Positions 27,281-37,424 of a stretch of DNA of 64,000 bases are shown in pieces. Where the stretch lies: the NCBI GenBank assembly GCA_030849065.1, contig JASAON010001656.1, positions 62,001 through 126,000 of the forward strand, written 5' to 3'. This DNA is from Jaenimonas drosophilae (lineage: Eukaryota; Euglenozoa; Kinetoplastea; Trypanosomatida; Trypanosomatidae). The translations under genes and the position numbers were made by a program. The notes below the pieces were generated by a model. It was not told the origin of the DNA and made no database searches. It saw only the letters and a program-made list of their open reading frames with translations. Positions within the stretch are counted from its first letter, which is position 1; each line of letters begins with the position of its first letter.

Positions 27281-30200
27281 TCACACAGGAAGTGTGGCCA
27301 GTGCACGCTGCTTGGCCACTAGCTCCTCCACCGAAGGAAGTTGGCGTGGTGGGAGTCCGAGGTACTTTCGCCGCGCCGCCTCCATCTTCGTTTGCCGTTC
27401 CAGCTGCTCCTCAATCGTTACCTTGGCCTCCTTCGTGAAGACCGTCGTGGAGGAGAGGCGGAAGAGCTGCAGCAGATCTCCATCCACGATGTGGTGGCAG
27501 GGTGAAGTCCCGCTCCACACATCTCGCTTCTGCCGCGCCGTCAAGGGAAGCCGCGACTGAGAGGGCAGCAGCAACTCCATGTTGGCTGTCATGAGGGGCT
27601 GCACATAGGCCCCCAGGGCCGCATCTTCTTCGCAAATGAAGGGGGTGAAGACGCCGATACCACCCAAGGCAGTGCTGTAGAAGAGCTGCGTGTGGCGAAG
27701 CAAGCTTGGATCGCTTCCACCGCTTGGGTCGTGCGTCAGGGTCTGCAGGCCCGTCACCAGCTGCCCAGTATAGTGGTTGGCGATCTCCTCCAGGACTTGC
27801 TCCTGCTCGAAGAAGTGCGTCGCCGCGGCGAGCTCGGCATCGCGCATGCTGCTGAGCGGCTCCGCAAAGCCCAACCGCGTGTGCTCTGGCAGACGAAGGA
27901 AGACCACATGGCCAAACCGATCAGAGACGGCGTACGTCCGCTCATCCAAGATGGCGAGTCCCGTGAGGTGGCGCGGGACGGCATCGCTCGCAATACGAAG
28001 AAGGTAGGAGGGCTGGTTATCTGGATCGCCAGGGTGGAGGCTGGCCACCACAACCGACGTACTGACCGTTGCGCACACAACGAGGAGCTGGCACTGGTTT
28101 GCCTTGGTGAGGGCCTCCGTGCTCTGAGGTGGGCAGTTGTAGAGCTCGCGAATGAAGTAGTCGGAGCGAGGTTGGTTCGTCACGGCACTCGCGGGAGGTG
28201 CCACGAAGACGGTGTCAATGGCGATGATGCGGGAGCCCACGTTGGGCAGGTGGCGCTTGCGTAGGAAGGCCTTATCACCCTTGGTGTAGATGTGAAGGCC
28301 CGTATCACCACCCATGCCGACGAAGAGGAGACCAACTTCCTCGCAAATGTGCAGCGCACTGGGGTAGTCGTGAAAGCCGGCACCTCCGGCCGACATGGAT
28401 TCCTCCGTCGGGCGAATCAGCGTCGCGTGGAGGAGCTCCAGACGCAGCGAGGGGTTGGCATCCGCCTCCATCCCTGGCACCGGAGCGCTTTGAGCACAGC
28501 GGAAGGCGCGCAGCCATCCCTGCTTCCACGACGGGGCAGAGGTACAGCCCGCACCATGGGTGTAGTCCGAGGCACATCCCACCACCACGATGGGTTCCTT
28601 GCCAAAGGCGGCGTAGAGGCTTCCAATGGTCATGCACATGGCCGCCTCTCCGTCCGGGAAGTAGTGTGGCGCGTAGAGGCGATTCTGTCCGTCGTGGAAG
28701 AGCTGGATGGTGCTGTTGTGGTGGTTTGGCAGGCCCAGTGAGCGGACCAAGGCAGATGGCCCTTTGCGTCGCTCCTGCTGCTGCTGATGGATGTTGCTGC
28801 GATGTTCCGTGGAGAGGATCACGAAGAAGGAGGGTCGGCTGGGGTGCTGCATGATGCGTCGGCCACCGGCAGGAAGGCCATGCCAGTTGAAGCTGTACTC
28901 GAGGGCGTTGGTCGCTGCCCCGCCGACACGCTGCGCCTCGAGGAAAGACAGCTCCCGCTCACGGAGGGAGACGACGAGCTCCTTCTGTGCCACACCACCA
29001 TCCTGTGAGAGGAGGCTGTTGCTCTCTGACGTGGGGGAACTGCTGCCACGCGTAACCCAGACAAAGCGAGCGAAGGCGTTTGGTGGGCTCGGAAAGCGCC
29101 ACGGCATCGTCTTCACGACTCCATCCACCATTCCGCAGCGCCACGACTGCGAGCCAGAGAGGAGGTAGCACACCGTCTCTCCATCACCCGCGATAAGCTG
29201 GCACGGGTGTGCGCCACACGTCAGTTCCACGCTTTCCACCACCTTGGCTGAGCTGCGGTCCAGCTCCAGCCTCGTCACGCGGCCATCGGTGTAGCCAACG
29301 AAGCAGAAGAGGCGGCGTACACCATCGTGGAGGAGGGCCTTGGAGCTGCGGAAGTCGCTGAGGTGGCCGAGTGCGGAGCTGGCGAGGTAGGTGAGGAGCA
29401 CTGAGCAGATCTCCCCTTCGGACCCGCCACAGCGCACCTTTTCCAGTGGCTCACGCAGACGACGCGGGTTCACAAGGTAAATCTCCTGATTCACCGTGGC
29501 AATGGCCGCCAACTCCATGTCAGACGCGGCGGAAAAGCGCGCACCGAGTAGGCCGCGGTACTGCTGCAACATCGCCGCACTGGCGACGGTGGTGGCGGGT
29601 GGCTGGAGGAGTGAGACGGCGCGGACAGGCGGGAAGTTAGGCACCATATCGGCTTGCGTGAGTGCGGCTCCGTCAGCGCCAAAGTGGAAGCTGGCGATGC
29701 CACCGCCCTGGCCAAAACACGCGAGCACCGCGGTCGGGGTGGCCGCTGCGGCAATGATGGGCTTTGAGTGTGGGTGCACCCAGACGGTGGGGGTAACCGA
29801 CATCGCCACGTCCTCCATGGAGGTGGGTGCTGCCGTCACGTCCACTGAACCTGCACTGGCGGCTGTTGCTCCGGCACCTTCAGCCTCACCCGGCCCGAGC
29901 ACGTAGATGCTGCGTGGAGTCACCTGAATGTAGCCGCTGCCGCCGCAGAGTGTGGTGGCAACGAGGGTTCGCTCGGTGGTGCAAAATCCGGAGAGGGTGT
30001 CGGGCTCCACCGTTGGAATGACGCTGTACGCCGTTGTTCCCTGCTCCGTACACAGCAACAACTTGCTGGTTGTGAGGGGGTACGTCCGTGCGAGCAGCGC
30101 CCGTACGGTGTCTTCTACATGACGAGAGCGCGCATCTCGGGTGCTGCCACTACGTGCCTTGTGTTGGGCCTCGGCCACGCTGCGAAGTTGCTCGCGCAAG

Positions 30201-32317
30201 ATAGCCTGCAGTCGCGTTGCTGACAAGAGCGGTACCAACGAATGAAACTTGGCTGGAAGGACGTAGGGCTGGCGAATGGGCCGGGTGGCATAGCCAAAAC
30301 GCGCGCAGAGGAGTACGCTTTCCGACCCACGACCGGCAACGGCGTGGATGGTAACCTGTTGCTGCTGCCCTGCGGCAGAGGCTTGTGGGGGAGGCAGACC
30401 CAGTCGTAGCGCTCGTCCGGCTGGGGCGACGCCAGGAATGGTTGCACACATGCCAGCAATGACGGGTGTATTTGGATAGCTCTGCACCAGACGAAGGTTC
30501 GTGAGAGTGGTGTGTGGGGTGAAGAGGTTCATGCGTGTACTGCGTGGCATGGATGGGGGCAGGCCGGGAAGGCCTCCGGGTGGAGGTGGCATCTCACCAG
30601 CTCCATCGTCGCCCCGATCGCGCTTGCGCGCGGGGTCCTCGTCGGTTGCCGGCGCGTTCTGCGAGGGAACTGCGTGCACCACCTTGTAGAGTGCGTGCAT
30701 GGGACCAGCCTCTGCCGCGAGAAAGAGGTAGCCGCGCCGCCACAGCGCCAGCGCGGAGCTCGTCGGAAGGGTGTCGATGTACTGAAGGGTGAGGAGGGTG
30801 GCCACACGCTGTTGCTGACCGGCACGTAGGGCCTCGTAGGCGGCCTGCACGCGTGCCCGTGAGAGGAAGACGCGGTAGAGGTCGCCCTGCTCATCCTGCA
30901 ATACGAGGAAGAAGTCATTCCGCACACGCGCCACGGCACTCGAGATGATGAATGGGTGATAGCGTGCTTCACGGAAGTCGGCACGACGTGGGAATGGTGC
31001 TCTGCACTTGAAGACGCCAGTCATGGCGCTCCCCACAGGGCTCTGCTGCTGCGCGTTGGAGGAGATGTCGTACCACACCAGCTCCACATCGGAACAGACC
31101 AACACCCCACCAGGACCGTAGGGGGCAGCAGGCACAGACACCAACCGGTGGGCGCCGGCGGGTAGCTGCACCATGTGCGTCCGCTGCACCTGCTGAAGGC
31201 TGGGTACGTATGCATAGACGTAGAGGTACTTCCGTTGGGCTGGGCTCTCTGGCGCGGCCTTTCCATCTCCGTCACGGAGTTTGAGGAAGGCACCGCCGGT
31301 ACCCACCAAGGTGGAGCGATCGCCTGCCCCGTCCGTGGGGGCGGCAGTGGAAGCTTCTGCGGGAGCAGCTTCACTGTGTTCCAGCAGGTCCACCTCCAGG
31401 GTGGCGAAGGCGATGGTGTCGGTGTAGCCCTCAAGTGCGCAGGTGGAGAAGATGGCGGTGGGCCAAATCACCTCCACAGGGCTCCCGAGCGCCACCGTTC
31501 CCTTGGCCCGCAGACGCGGTAGCTTCTGCACACGCCCCGCTCCGCGGTTCTTCCCTGGACCGCCACCAGAGGGAGCATCTTCGTCATCTGCGAGGATGCC
31601 GTGGTCCACCTCATCCTCATCGAGGTCGACGCCATCGACGCCGGTGCCGTCCTGCTCAAAGCGGATGGGGCTCGAGGCGGACGAGTCGTCCTTGTGATGG
31701 AGTGGCACCACAACCTTGTTGCGGACGAGTGCAGTGATGAAGAGTGCCCGACCGCCGGCATCCACCGCCATGCGAGCTCCAGGCACGGTGAGCCGCGGGC
31801 CACTGCGGCCGAGGCTCACCTCGCTAAGCTTAATAAAACGACGCTCGAGCAGGTGAAACTTGAAGAGGGAGACGTAGCCCGTTTCGGAGGTGACGGCGAT
31901 GTAGTGCACCCCGCTCCGTTGGGCTTCACCACCTTCAGCCTTCTCAGCCAGATTGCGGCGGTCGGCGGAGTCACCAAGGACGCCACTCGTGATGCCGCTT
32001 GTGTTGGAGTCGCTGGTGCTGACGGCAACGGCGGCGTAGATGCGTGCAAAGAGGGGAGCCGAGGCGACGCACTCCGCCCCACCAACCTCTCCCTCCTGGA
32101 GCGACCAGAGCTCAATCACCTCGCTGTGTCGGATGACGACCATCTCGCTGGCCCCGGGCATTGAGAAGGACCCTTCCACTACATGGGAGATGGCCTGGGT
32201 CGGTATGACGGTTTGGTGATAGATCAACGCGCCGTTGTCGCAGTCCGCCTCGAGGTCCGCCACATCCGCGGGTACCTCCACTGGCGGAGTGGCCACAGGA
32301 GCACCGCGAACAGACAT
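27281..32317 (-). CDS. SF3B3: Splicing factor 3B subunit 3 (SF3b130/SAP130)
   Basis: This 1678-residue protein is a three-beta-propeller scaffold of the CPSF-A/DDB1/SF3b130 superfamily, in this case the U2 snRNP subunit SF3b130, needed in kinetoplastids chiefly for trans-splicing. The N-terminal propeller has the SF3B3 pattern: ISHVVEGSFSMPGASEMVV, then YIAVTSETGYVSL, LSEVSLGRSGPR and VDAGGRALFITA. The C-terminal end shows the diagnostic block TALGGIGVFTPF, followed by HIVDGDLLQLF and a basic tail near RRKYLGLP. Human SF3B3 is about 1217 residues; the extra length lies in Gly/Ala/Ser-rich inserts, for example around 80-125, 195-265 and 560-600. The close match of both ends favours SF3B3 over CPSF160 or DDB1. 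Confidence 0.88.
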   Translation of the reverse strand: MSVRGAPVATPPVEVPADVADLEADCDNGALIYHQTVIPTQAISHVVEGSFSMPGASEMVVIRHSEVIELWSLQEGEVGGAECVASAPLFARIYAAVAVSTSDSNTSGITSGVLGDSADRRNLAEKAEGGEAQRSGVHYIAVTSETGYVSLFKFHLLERRFIKLSEVSLGRSGPRLTVPGARMAVDAGGRALFITALVRNKVVVPLHHKDDSSASSPIRFEQDGTGVDGVDLDEDEVDHGILADDEDAPSGGGPGKNRGAGRVQKLPRLRAKGTVALGSPVEVIWPTAIFSTCALEGYTDTIAFATLEVDLLEHSEAAPAEASTAAPTDGAGDRSTLVGTGGAFLKLRDGDGKAAPESPAQRKYLYVYAYVPSLQQVQRTHMVQLPAGAHRLVSVPAAPYGPGGVLVCSDVELVWYDISSNAQQQSPVGSAMTGVFKCRAPFPRRADFREARYHPFIISSAVARVRNDFFLVLQDEQGDLYRVFLSRARVQAAYEALRAGQQQRVATLLTLQYIDTLPTSSALALWRRGYLFLAAEAGPMHALYKVVHAVPSQNAPATDEDPARKRDRGDDGAGEMPPPPGGLPGLPPSMPRSTRMNLFTPHTTLTNLRLVQSYPNTPVIAGMCATIPGVAPAGRALRLGLPPPQASAAGQQQQVTIHAVAGRGSESVLLCARFGYATRPIRQPYVLPAKFHSLVPLLSATRLQAILREQLRSVAEAQHKARSGSTRDARSRHVEDTVRALLARTYPLTTSKLLLCTEQGTTAYSVIPTVEPDTLSGFCTTERTLVATTLCGGSGYIQVTPRSIYVLGPGEAEGAGATAASAGSVDVTAAPTSMEDVAMSVTPTVWVHPHSKPIIAAAATPTAVLACFGQGGGIASFHFGADGAALTQADMVPNFPPVRAVSLLQPPATTVASAAMLQQYRGLLGARFSAASDMELAAIATVNQEIYLVNPRRLREPLEKVRCGGSEGEICSVLLTYLASSALGHLSDFRSSKALLHDGVRRLFCFVGYTDGRVTRLELDRSSAKVVESVELTCGAHPCQLIAGDGETVCYLLSGSQSWRCGMVDGVVKTMPWRFPSPPNAFARFVWVTRGSSSPTSESNSLLSQDGGVAQKELVVSLRERELSFLEAQRVGGAATNALEYSFNWHGLPAGGRRIMQHPSRPSFFVILSTEHRSNIHQQQQERRKGPSALVRSLGLPNHHNSTIQLFHDGQNRLYAPHYFPDGEAAMCMTIGSLYAAFGKEPIVVVGCASDYTHGAGCTSAPSWKQGWLRAFRCAQSAPVPGMEADANPSLRLELLHATLIRPTEESMSAGGAGFHDYPSALHICEEVGLLFVGMGGDTGLHIYTKGDKAFLRKRHLPNVGSRIIAIDTVFVAPPASAVTNQPRSDYFIRELYNCPPQSTEALTKANQCQLLVVCATVSTSVVVASLHPGDPDNQPSYLLRIASDAVPRHLTGLAILDERTYAVSDRFGHVVFLRLPEHTRLGFAEPLSSMRDAELAAATHFFEQEQVLEEIANHYTGQLVTGLQTLTHDPSGGSDPSLLRHTQLFYSTALGGIGVFTPFICEEDAALGAYVQPLMTANMELLLPSQSRLPLTARQKRDVWSGTSPCHHIVDGDLLQLFRLSSTTVFTKEAKVTIEEQLERQTKMEAARRKYLGLPPRQLPSVEELVAKQRALATLPV

Positions 32318-32537
32318 GGTACGAGTACCTTAACCCACCAAGGCTCGTGTAGAACTAATATGAAGACCTATGGCCAACAAGACATGAAGAAGAAGACACA
32401 ACCTGGGCAAGAAAGTACATCCGTACACAAACGTACTAGTTACAGGGGAGAGCATGAGCGCCTCACCTTCACACACATCACCACGGATGATGTGTTAGGC
32501 CCAAACGACCTCAGTTACGTCTCCTACACAACCTGAC

Positions 32538-33119
32538 TTAAGCGGCTGGCTTACTGACGACGGCAGGTCGCTTGAGCATCGCGAGCGCGTCCTCTCGTTG
32601 CGTTTTTTGTGCTGTCGCCAGCTCTGCCGTGGAGGCCTCCCCTTCACCGCCATCCTGCAGCTTGCGCCGCTGCGAGGCAAGAACGGGTGCGGGGATATCC
32701 CACGTCTCTGTGCCCATCACCTTCATGGTGTAGAAGAAGAGGCCAATGGCGAGGGCCCCAAGGGAGATACCGACGTAGTTGGCGTAACGACGCTCATCGC
32801 CGTAGAGCCAATCGCGGTACATACCCGTCTCATCGAAGCGGCCCTCTCCTTGGGTCTCACGCAGGCGGTAGTCCTTGCCACCAGCAACGTTGGCGACCAA
32901 GTTGGCGTTCTTCCACCGCACGCTGCTGTGAAGCTTGTGGCTGGTCTTGTACACTGGAAGACTGTGGGCAACCGGCGGGCCTTTGCGCGCCTGGCGCTCA
33001 CCCGGCTTTAGGTCCATGGGCCCGTCGAAGAGCTCCTTGCGGAAGCCTCGGCTGGCGGTGGTGAGGGCAGCATAGGGAAGCGCACCCACACGAGTTCCTA
33101 CGTTAGTTAGGCGCTGCAT
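32538..33119 (-). CDS. Small mitochondrial inner-membrane-type protein, 193 aa
   Basis: The family is unrecognised. The N-terminus (MQRLTNVGTRVGALPY) is basic and lacks acidic residues, like a mitochondrial import signal. One membrane segment lies at about 117-138 (YVGISLGALAIGLFFYTMKV), preceded by the charged block MYRDWLYGDERRYAN and followed by a Glu/Lys-rich tail. Size and layout resemble lineage-specific accessory subunits of respiratory complexes or the ATP synthase. The frame is open upstream to 33353, but a strong pyrimidine tract and AG lie between, so the ATG at 33119 is chosen. Confidence 0.78.
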   Translation of the reverse strand: MQRLTNVGTRVGALPYAALTTASRGFRKELFDGPMDLKPGERQARKGPPVAHSLPVYKTSHKLHSSVRWKNANLVANVAGGKDYRLRETQGEGRFDETGMYRDWLYGDERRYANYVGISLGALAIGLFFYTMKVMGTETWDIPAPVLASQRRKLQDGGEGEASTAELATAQKTQREDALAMLKRPAVVSKPAA

Positions 33120-33142
33120 CAAGTGATGATTCGCAACACGCA

Positions 33143-33174
33143 CCTGCAAAAAAAACAGAAGGAGGAAAAGAAGA
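33143..33174 (-). promoter_or_regulatory. Inferred trans-splice acceptor
   Basis: On the minus strand the tract CTCTTCTTTTCCTCCTTCTG and a run of eight T lead directly to GCAG, with the AG at 33145-33144. This is one of the clearest acceptors in the window; the 5' UTR would be about 24 nt before the ATG at 33119. Confidence 0.7.
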
Positions 33175-33388
33175 GTACTCTTTGGTCCATGTGTGGTCAT
33201 GGGAGCATCGCACGTGAGCAATCTTGTGAGAAGTACGTCAGTCATCTTAAGTGTGGCAATGTACAAGAGGAAGTAGGTTGGCGGCGGGAGGAGGGTGATG
33301 GAGCTGCCAGGAGGACAGCAGCATGAAGTAGCGACCCTTGGGCCCCCCTTCACCTCCCGCGATATCTCGTCTAAGAAGGAAGTGGTGC

Positions 33389-33407
33389 GTGTGTGTGTGT
33401 GTGTGTG
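33389..33407. repeat. (GT)n dinucleotide repeat
   Basis: An almost perfect GT repeat in the spacer upstream of the 193-residue protein gene. It is a simple microsatellite. Confidence 0.85.
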
Positions 33408-33457
33408 CGCGTATGTTTATTTTGGGAAGGTGAGATGGCGTATGTACGCTCCCCTTC

Positions 33458-36400
33458 TCAATGATGTCGTCGGTGGTGACGCGTGGAGGGCCGTCCGCCC
33501 TCATCTTTTGCTGTAGAGGACTCTCGATGAGTACGATGGTGGCGCCGACGATGTGTGTGTGTGCGCTCGCCGTCCGTATCACCGGTGCTGGAGCGACGAT
33601 GGTGGCGGCGGCAAACACGCACGCGGTGCCGCGTTCCGCGCCAGCCCGCTTCCTCGAGGACCACTTCTCTGCATGTGTGCGTTGTCCGTCGCCCAACCAC
33701 TGAGTCGGAGGAGCTGGAGGAGTCGCTGTAGGATGAATCGCGGCTGTTCTGCATGTGGCTGATCAGATGCGTGGTGATACGACTACCTCGGGGAAGTTGT
33801 TGTTGCTGGTTGGGGTGCGGTTTGATGCTCCACCGCACCTGTGGCGATGGCGAACGGATGTCCAGCTCGTTCCCGCGCAACGTGTGCTGCAGCTCCACGT
33901 CTGGCCCATTGACGTACATCCACGTCGCGTCGGATCCTCGTCGGCTCCCACTGTGTGAAGCGCTGTACTCGATGGGCGGACTGGGATTATGCCGTCCACG
34001 TGGAGGTGGAGAGATGAGTTTGTCACGCTGCAGCGGCGGCGGTGGAAACCCGTGTGGCCTCACCGATGTTGGCATCGTCATGCGTGGCGCAGCTCGAAAT
34101 GAAGTTGCCGCAGCGGTGGACTCGGTTGAGGGCACCGTGGCTGCTGGTCGTCCCGGAGTGATGGGGCCACCGCTCGGACGTGGTGGCGGTGGCTGCCGCG
34201 GACCGTGGCCGCCCACCATTGCCGCGTTGGTTGCTGCTACAGGTGCAGCAGTTTGCGTGCCGCTGACTCTTGCCGAACCTACGCCAATGGGCATGGCGTC
34301 CCTAGCCTTCTTGGCTGGAACTGCTGTTGCAGTACTGACGTACGTACTGGGCTTGATGGGCAGGGGAGATGGTTGCGGTTGGCTCGTGCGCTGCCACGAA
34401 CCGAGCGGAGTGTGGGAACGGGGTGCGGGACGTGGCTGTACGGAGCCTGCTGGCGGCGCCACTTCCACGCGACGAACAGGTGCTGCTGTTGCAGTCTTCT
34501 CACTACTATTCGGAAGCCTTGGCGTTGTGGCTGGATTCTGTGGCTTTGGTGCCGTCTGTGGGGTTGGTGTAGTCGCTCGCGCTGCGACTGCTTCGCGAGA
34601 GGAGGTGCGGCTGCGGTCGTGATGACGACCGCCATCGGCGCTGGGTCGCCGCGTCGCGGTGGAGCCTTCCCGAGGATGGCTGGACTCCGTCAATGCTTCA
34701 TCATCCGTCCGCACCATCAAGCGTGCCTCCACCAACAAGGCTGGCAGCGCTGCTCGCGGCTCCGCCGAGAGACGCGATTGCTCCATGAGCTCTGACTCCA
34801 TGTGGTACCGCCGCTGCACAGACGCCCGGACCTGCGCAGAGAGCCTCCGCGCGGTGGCGGTGATGTCTGTGCCATCATCGAGACGAGCAACACTGCCGGC
34901 CGCGATGTATCGACTCATCTCTGTCGGCATATCGCGGGGTGGGGTGGCCGGCGTTGCGTCCGCCGCACGGGCTGGCGTAGGCACCGAAAGCTCGCCGGGT
35001 GGTGTCAGCCGTTCGAGCGAGCCACGTCGGCCGTCGCTGGGGCGCACGCACAACTCTGCCGTGAGGGCGGCGGTTGTGGGCCGAGGGGTATACGCCGGGG
35101 AGGACCCCAGCTGAAGCGACTCCCCGTCAGCTCCTAATGTTGTCCGCTCACGACTCGAAGCCAGCGTGCCCTCCCAACTCATCACCGTCGCATCGATGCC
35201 TGATGGCAGGTCTGAACGCAGGATGCTGGCTCCGTCGCCACCTCGGTAGGGTGAGGACCGCCCACGGGCACGCTCGATGCCCTCACGGGGCTCGAACAGT
35301 CGGCTAACGATGGGCGGCTGACCCCAACCAAGGTCGCTGGTGTTGTGGCTCTGCAGCTGCGGCATACGTGTGAGGGCACGGATGTCTTCCTCCGACATCT
35401 CCATGGGACTATGCTCCGGAGGGAGGTCGTCCGCCTGACACGTGTCGTCCATCACGTAGGGGCTCTTGTACTCCTCCGCATCAGGAAGTTGCAGGGCAGG
35501 TTGTGGCTTCTCGACAAGGACGGGGTCCATCACCTCCACCGCCCAAAGGGTGGGCAGATGTTCTTCCACCGCACGAAGCGTCGGAAGCTGCTCCTCGTAG
35601 GCGGTGATGCGGTCGAGGAGGGCCTGACGAAGACGCGTCCAGAGCTGCTCCAGATCCGCCACCGCGAGCCGCTGTGCCTCCACGACCACAGCAGTCGTTG
35701 GTCGCAAAAAGACGATACTCTGAGTGTGAAATACAGGGCCGACGAGGAGGTCAGCCACGCAAATCGGACTCGTGCTGAGTGTTGTGCCATTCAGCGTGCC
35801 CCGGCGGTTGGCCTTCGACTCCGCGCCCCCACGTGGTGGTGCGGCGTCGTAGCTGTAGTTGTAGATGGATATGAGGTCAGGAAGTGTGTCCGCACGGAGT
35901 AGGGGGCACCTGCCATCCGCCAGCTGCTGCACTTTCCACGCCTCCGCTTCAGCCGCATCCACCTCACGGTACACCTCCTCCACCATGGTGCGGATCTCAT
36001 TATCAGCGCTGCCAGCCGTGGCATAGCGCACACCAGGATCAATACGGAGCTGGTGGGCTTCGCTGACTTCATCCACAGTGAAGACGACGTCCACGAAGAG
36101 CTGCATCGGGGAGCGCAGGGCAATTGCGAGTGCATCCTCAAAGACGTCGTACTGCTGTAGCAGTCCCAAGGCGCGGAAGGAGTTCTCGAAGAGCTCCCCC
36201 GAGAACCTCCCATAGACACGCTTGACCACCGCAGGCCAGTAGAGTATCTCGGCAGCAGCACCACTGCCGGTGCCGTCACTGTGCGTCCGCGCTGTGTGAT
36301 CGGTACTCCCACGACGACTCGTTGAGCCTGACAAGGCACTCGGACTGGTGCACCGCCCTTGGTTGTCGTTGTTTTGGTACTTACGCACGTGGTCATTCCA

Positions 36401-37018
36401 CTGCTCACGCTTCTGCTCCTCAATTTCCATGGAGCGCTGCACGGCCGCCAGCTTAGTCTGTAGCGCCGATCCGCAGCCGGGCCAGCGAGCGAGTACCTTC
36501 TGCATCGCACCCATTGGACTCCCTGGAGAGCCGACGGACGCATCGCCTGCTGCAGGACGCTGATCAAAGCCCATCGACACCCAACGCAGTGCCTCACGCT
36601 TCACGTGCACGAGGCACCTGCAATCCGCCTGGGCATGAGGAGGAGCGTTGGGGTGGTCGTGGCGAGCTTCGACGGCGAGGATGCGAGACCGCGGAAGCAG
36701 GTCTGCCGGTACACACCACAACCGCGGGTAGGCGATGGACATCATACTGCCCAGCGGCCACCACCCCGCCGCGGCATCGACATGGGCCGCAGGTGCGTGC
36801 TTGAGAGTCAGTGTTGGGTAGCTCTGCACAAAGGAGGCAATGAGGTCACGTGAGAGCTGCTCCACTTCCTGTGTAGATAGGCTGGATTCACCAAAGAGCT
36901 GCCGCTGCTCACGCTCAGCCTCAGCTGCCCGACGACGTCGCAGTGCTGCTGCACGTTCTGCCAGCTCACGCATGGTGTCTTCGCCTTCATTATTGCCAAC
37001 ATCGCGGAGGCTCAGCAT
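33458..37018 (-). CDS. Large protein with disordered Ser/Pro/Arg-rich C-terminal half
   Basis: This 1186-residue protein is of unrecognised family. An N-terminal helical segment (about 10-45, LAERAAALRRRRAAEAEREQ) precedes a folded-looking region to about residue 520, with Trp/Cys-containing blocks such as WWPLGSMMSIAYPRLWC and a helix-rich stretch around VYGRFSGELFENSFRALGLL. The remaining half is low complexity, rich in Ser, Thr, Pro and Arg, and ends in an Arg/His/Ser-rich tail with many RHHRR-like clusters. The start used is the ATG at 37018; the frame upstream offers only a TTG. A cytoskeletal or RNA-linked scaffold is possible, but no domain supports a specific role. Confidence 0.78.
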   Translation of the reverse strand: MLSLRDVGNNEGEDTMRELAERAAALRRRRAAEAEREQRQLFGESSLSTQEVEQLSRDLIASFVQSYPTLTLKHAPAAHVDAAAGWWPLGSMMSIAYPRLWCVPADLLPRSRILAVEARHDHPNAPPHAQADCRCLVHVKREALRWVSMGFDQRPAAGDASVGSPGSPMGAMQKVLARWPGCGSALQTKLAAVQRSMEIEEQKREQWNDHVRKYQNNDNQGRCTSPSALSGSTSRRGSTDHTARTHSDGTGSGAAAEILYWPAVVKRVYGRFSGELFENSFRALGLLQQYDVFEDALAIALRSPMQLFVDVVFTVDEVSEAHQLRIDPGVRYATAGSADNEIRTMVEEVYREVDAAEAEAWKVQQLADGRCPLLRADTLPDLISIYNYSYDAAPPRGGAESKANRRGTLNGTTLSTSPICVADLLVGPVFHTQSIVFLRPTTAVVVEAQRLAVADLEQLWTRLRQALLDRITAYEEQLPTLRAVEEHLPTLWAVEVMDPVLVEKPQPALQLPDAEEYKSPYVMDDTCQADDLPPEHSPMEMSEEDIRALTRMPQLQSHNTSDLGWGQPPIVSRLFEPREGIERARGRSSPYRGGDGASILRSDLPSGIDATVMSWEGTLASSRERTTLGADGESLQLGSSPAYTPRPTTAALTAELCVRPSDGRRGSLERLTPPGELSVPTPARAADATPATPPRDMPTEMSRYIAAGSVARLDDGTDITATARRLSAQVRASVQRRYHMESELMEQSRLSAEPRAALPALLVEARLMVRTDDEALTESSHPREGSTATRRPSADGGRHHDRSRTSSREAVAARATTPTPQTAPKPQNPATTPRLPNSSEKTATAAPVRRVEVAPPAGSVQPRPAPRSHTPLGSWQRTSQPQPSPLPIKPSTYVSTATAVPAKKARDAMPIGVGSARVSGTQTAAPVAATNAAMVGGHGPRQPPPPRPSGGPITPGRPAATVPSTESTAAATSFRAAPRMTMPTSVRPHGFPPPPLQRDKLISPPPRGRHNPSPPIEYSASHSGSRRGSDATWMYVNGPDVELQHTLRGNELDIRSPSPQVRWSIKPHPNQQQQLPRGSRITTHLISHMQNSRDSSYSDSSSSSDSVVGRRTTHTCREVVLEEAGWRGTRHRVRVCRRHHRRSSTGDTDGERTHTHRRRHHRTHRESSTAKDEGGRPSTRHHRRHH

Positions 37019-37424
37019 ATTGGCAAGAAACAACAGACTATGGAGTTAGATACGCAGCACGGTATTGATGTGTGAGGTACTGTGGAACGCGTGGGGGAAG
37101 GAGGGGGGAGATCGACGACGTCAGACACGACGAGGTGGCTTTGGATTCCCCCCGAAACGACGCCAGAAGTTCGCCTGTGTTTGGTTCCCCCTACACGGCG
37201 ATCACTGGCTTATCCACTATCAATAGAGAAGAAGTGAGGAGGCGGGAGGGCATTGTATTTGTAGTTATTTCTGGCACGTCAACAGTGAGGGTAGCTATGC
37301 ACACAGGTGTTGCTTGTCGTCAAGATGCTTAGTGAAGTCTTACGACTGTCCACATCATACGAAACCCAACACACTAACCTCCAGCGGGGAACACTTGCCA
37401 CTGATGAGTGGGCTACACGGTCGA
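37019..37424. other. Spacer upstream of the large disordered protein gene
   Basis: No gene is seen. On the minus strand there is a C/T-rich patch near 37090-37115 (CCCCCCTCCTTCCCCC) which may be the splice signal for the gene starting at 37018. Confidence 0.4.
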
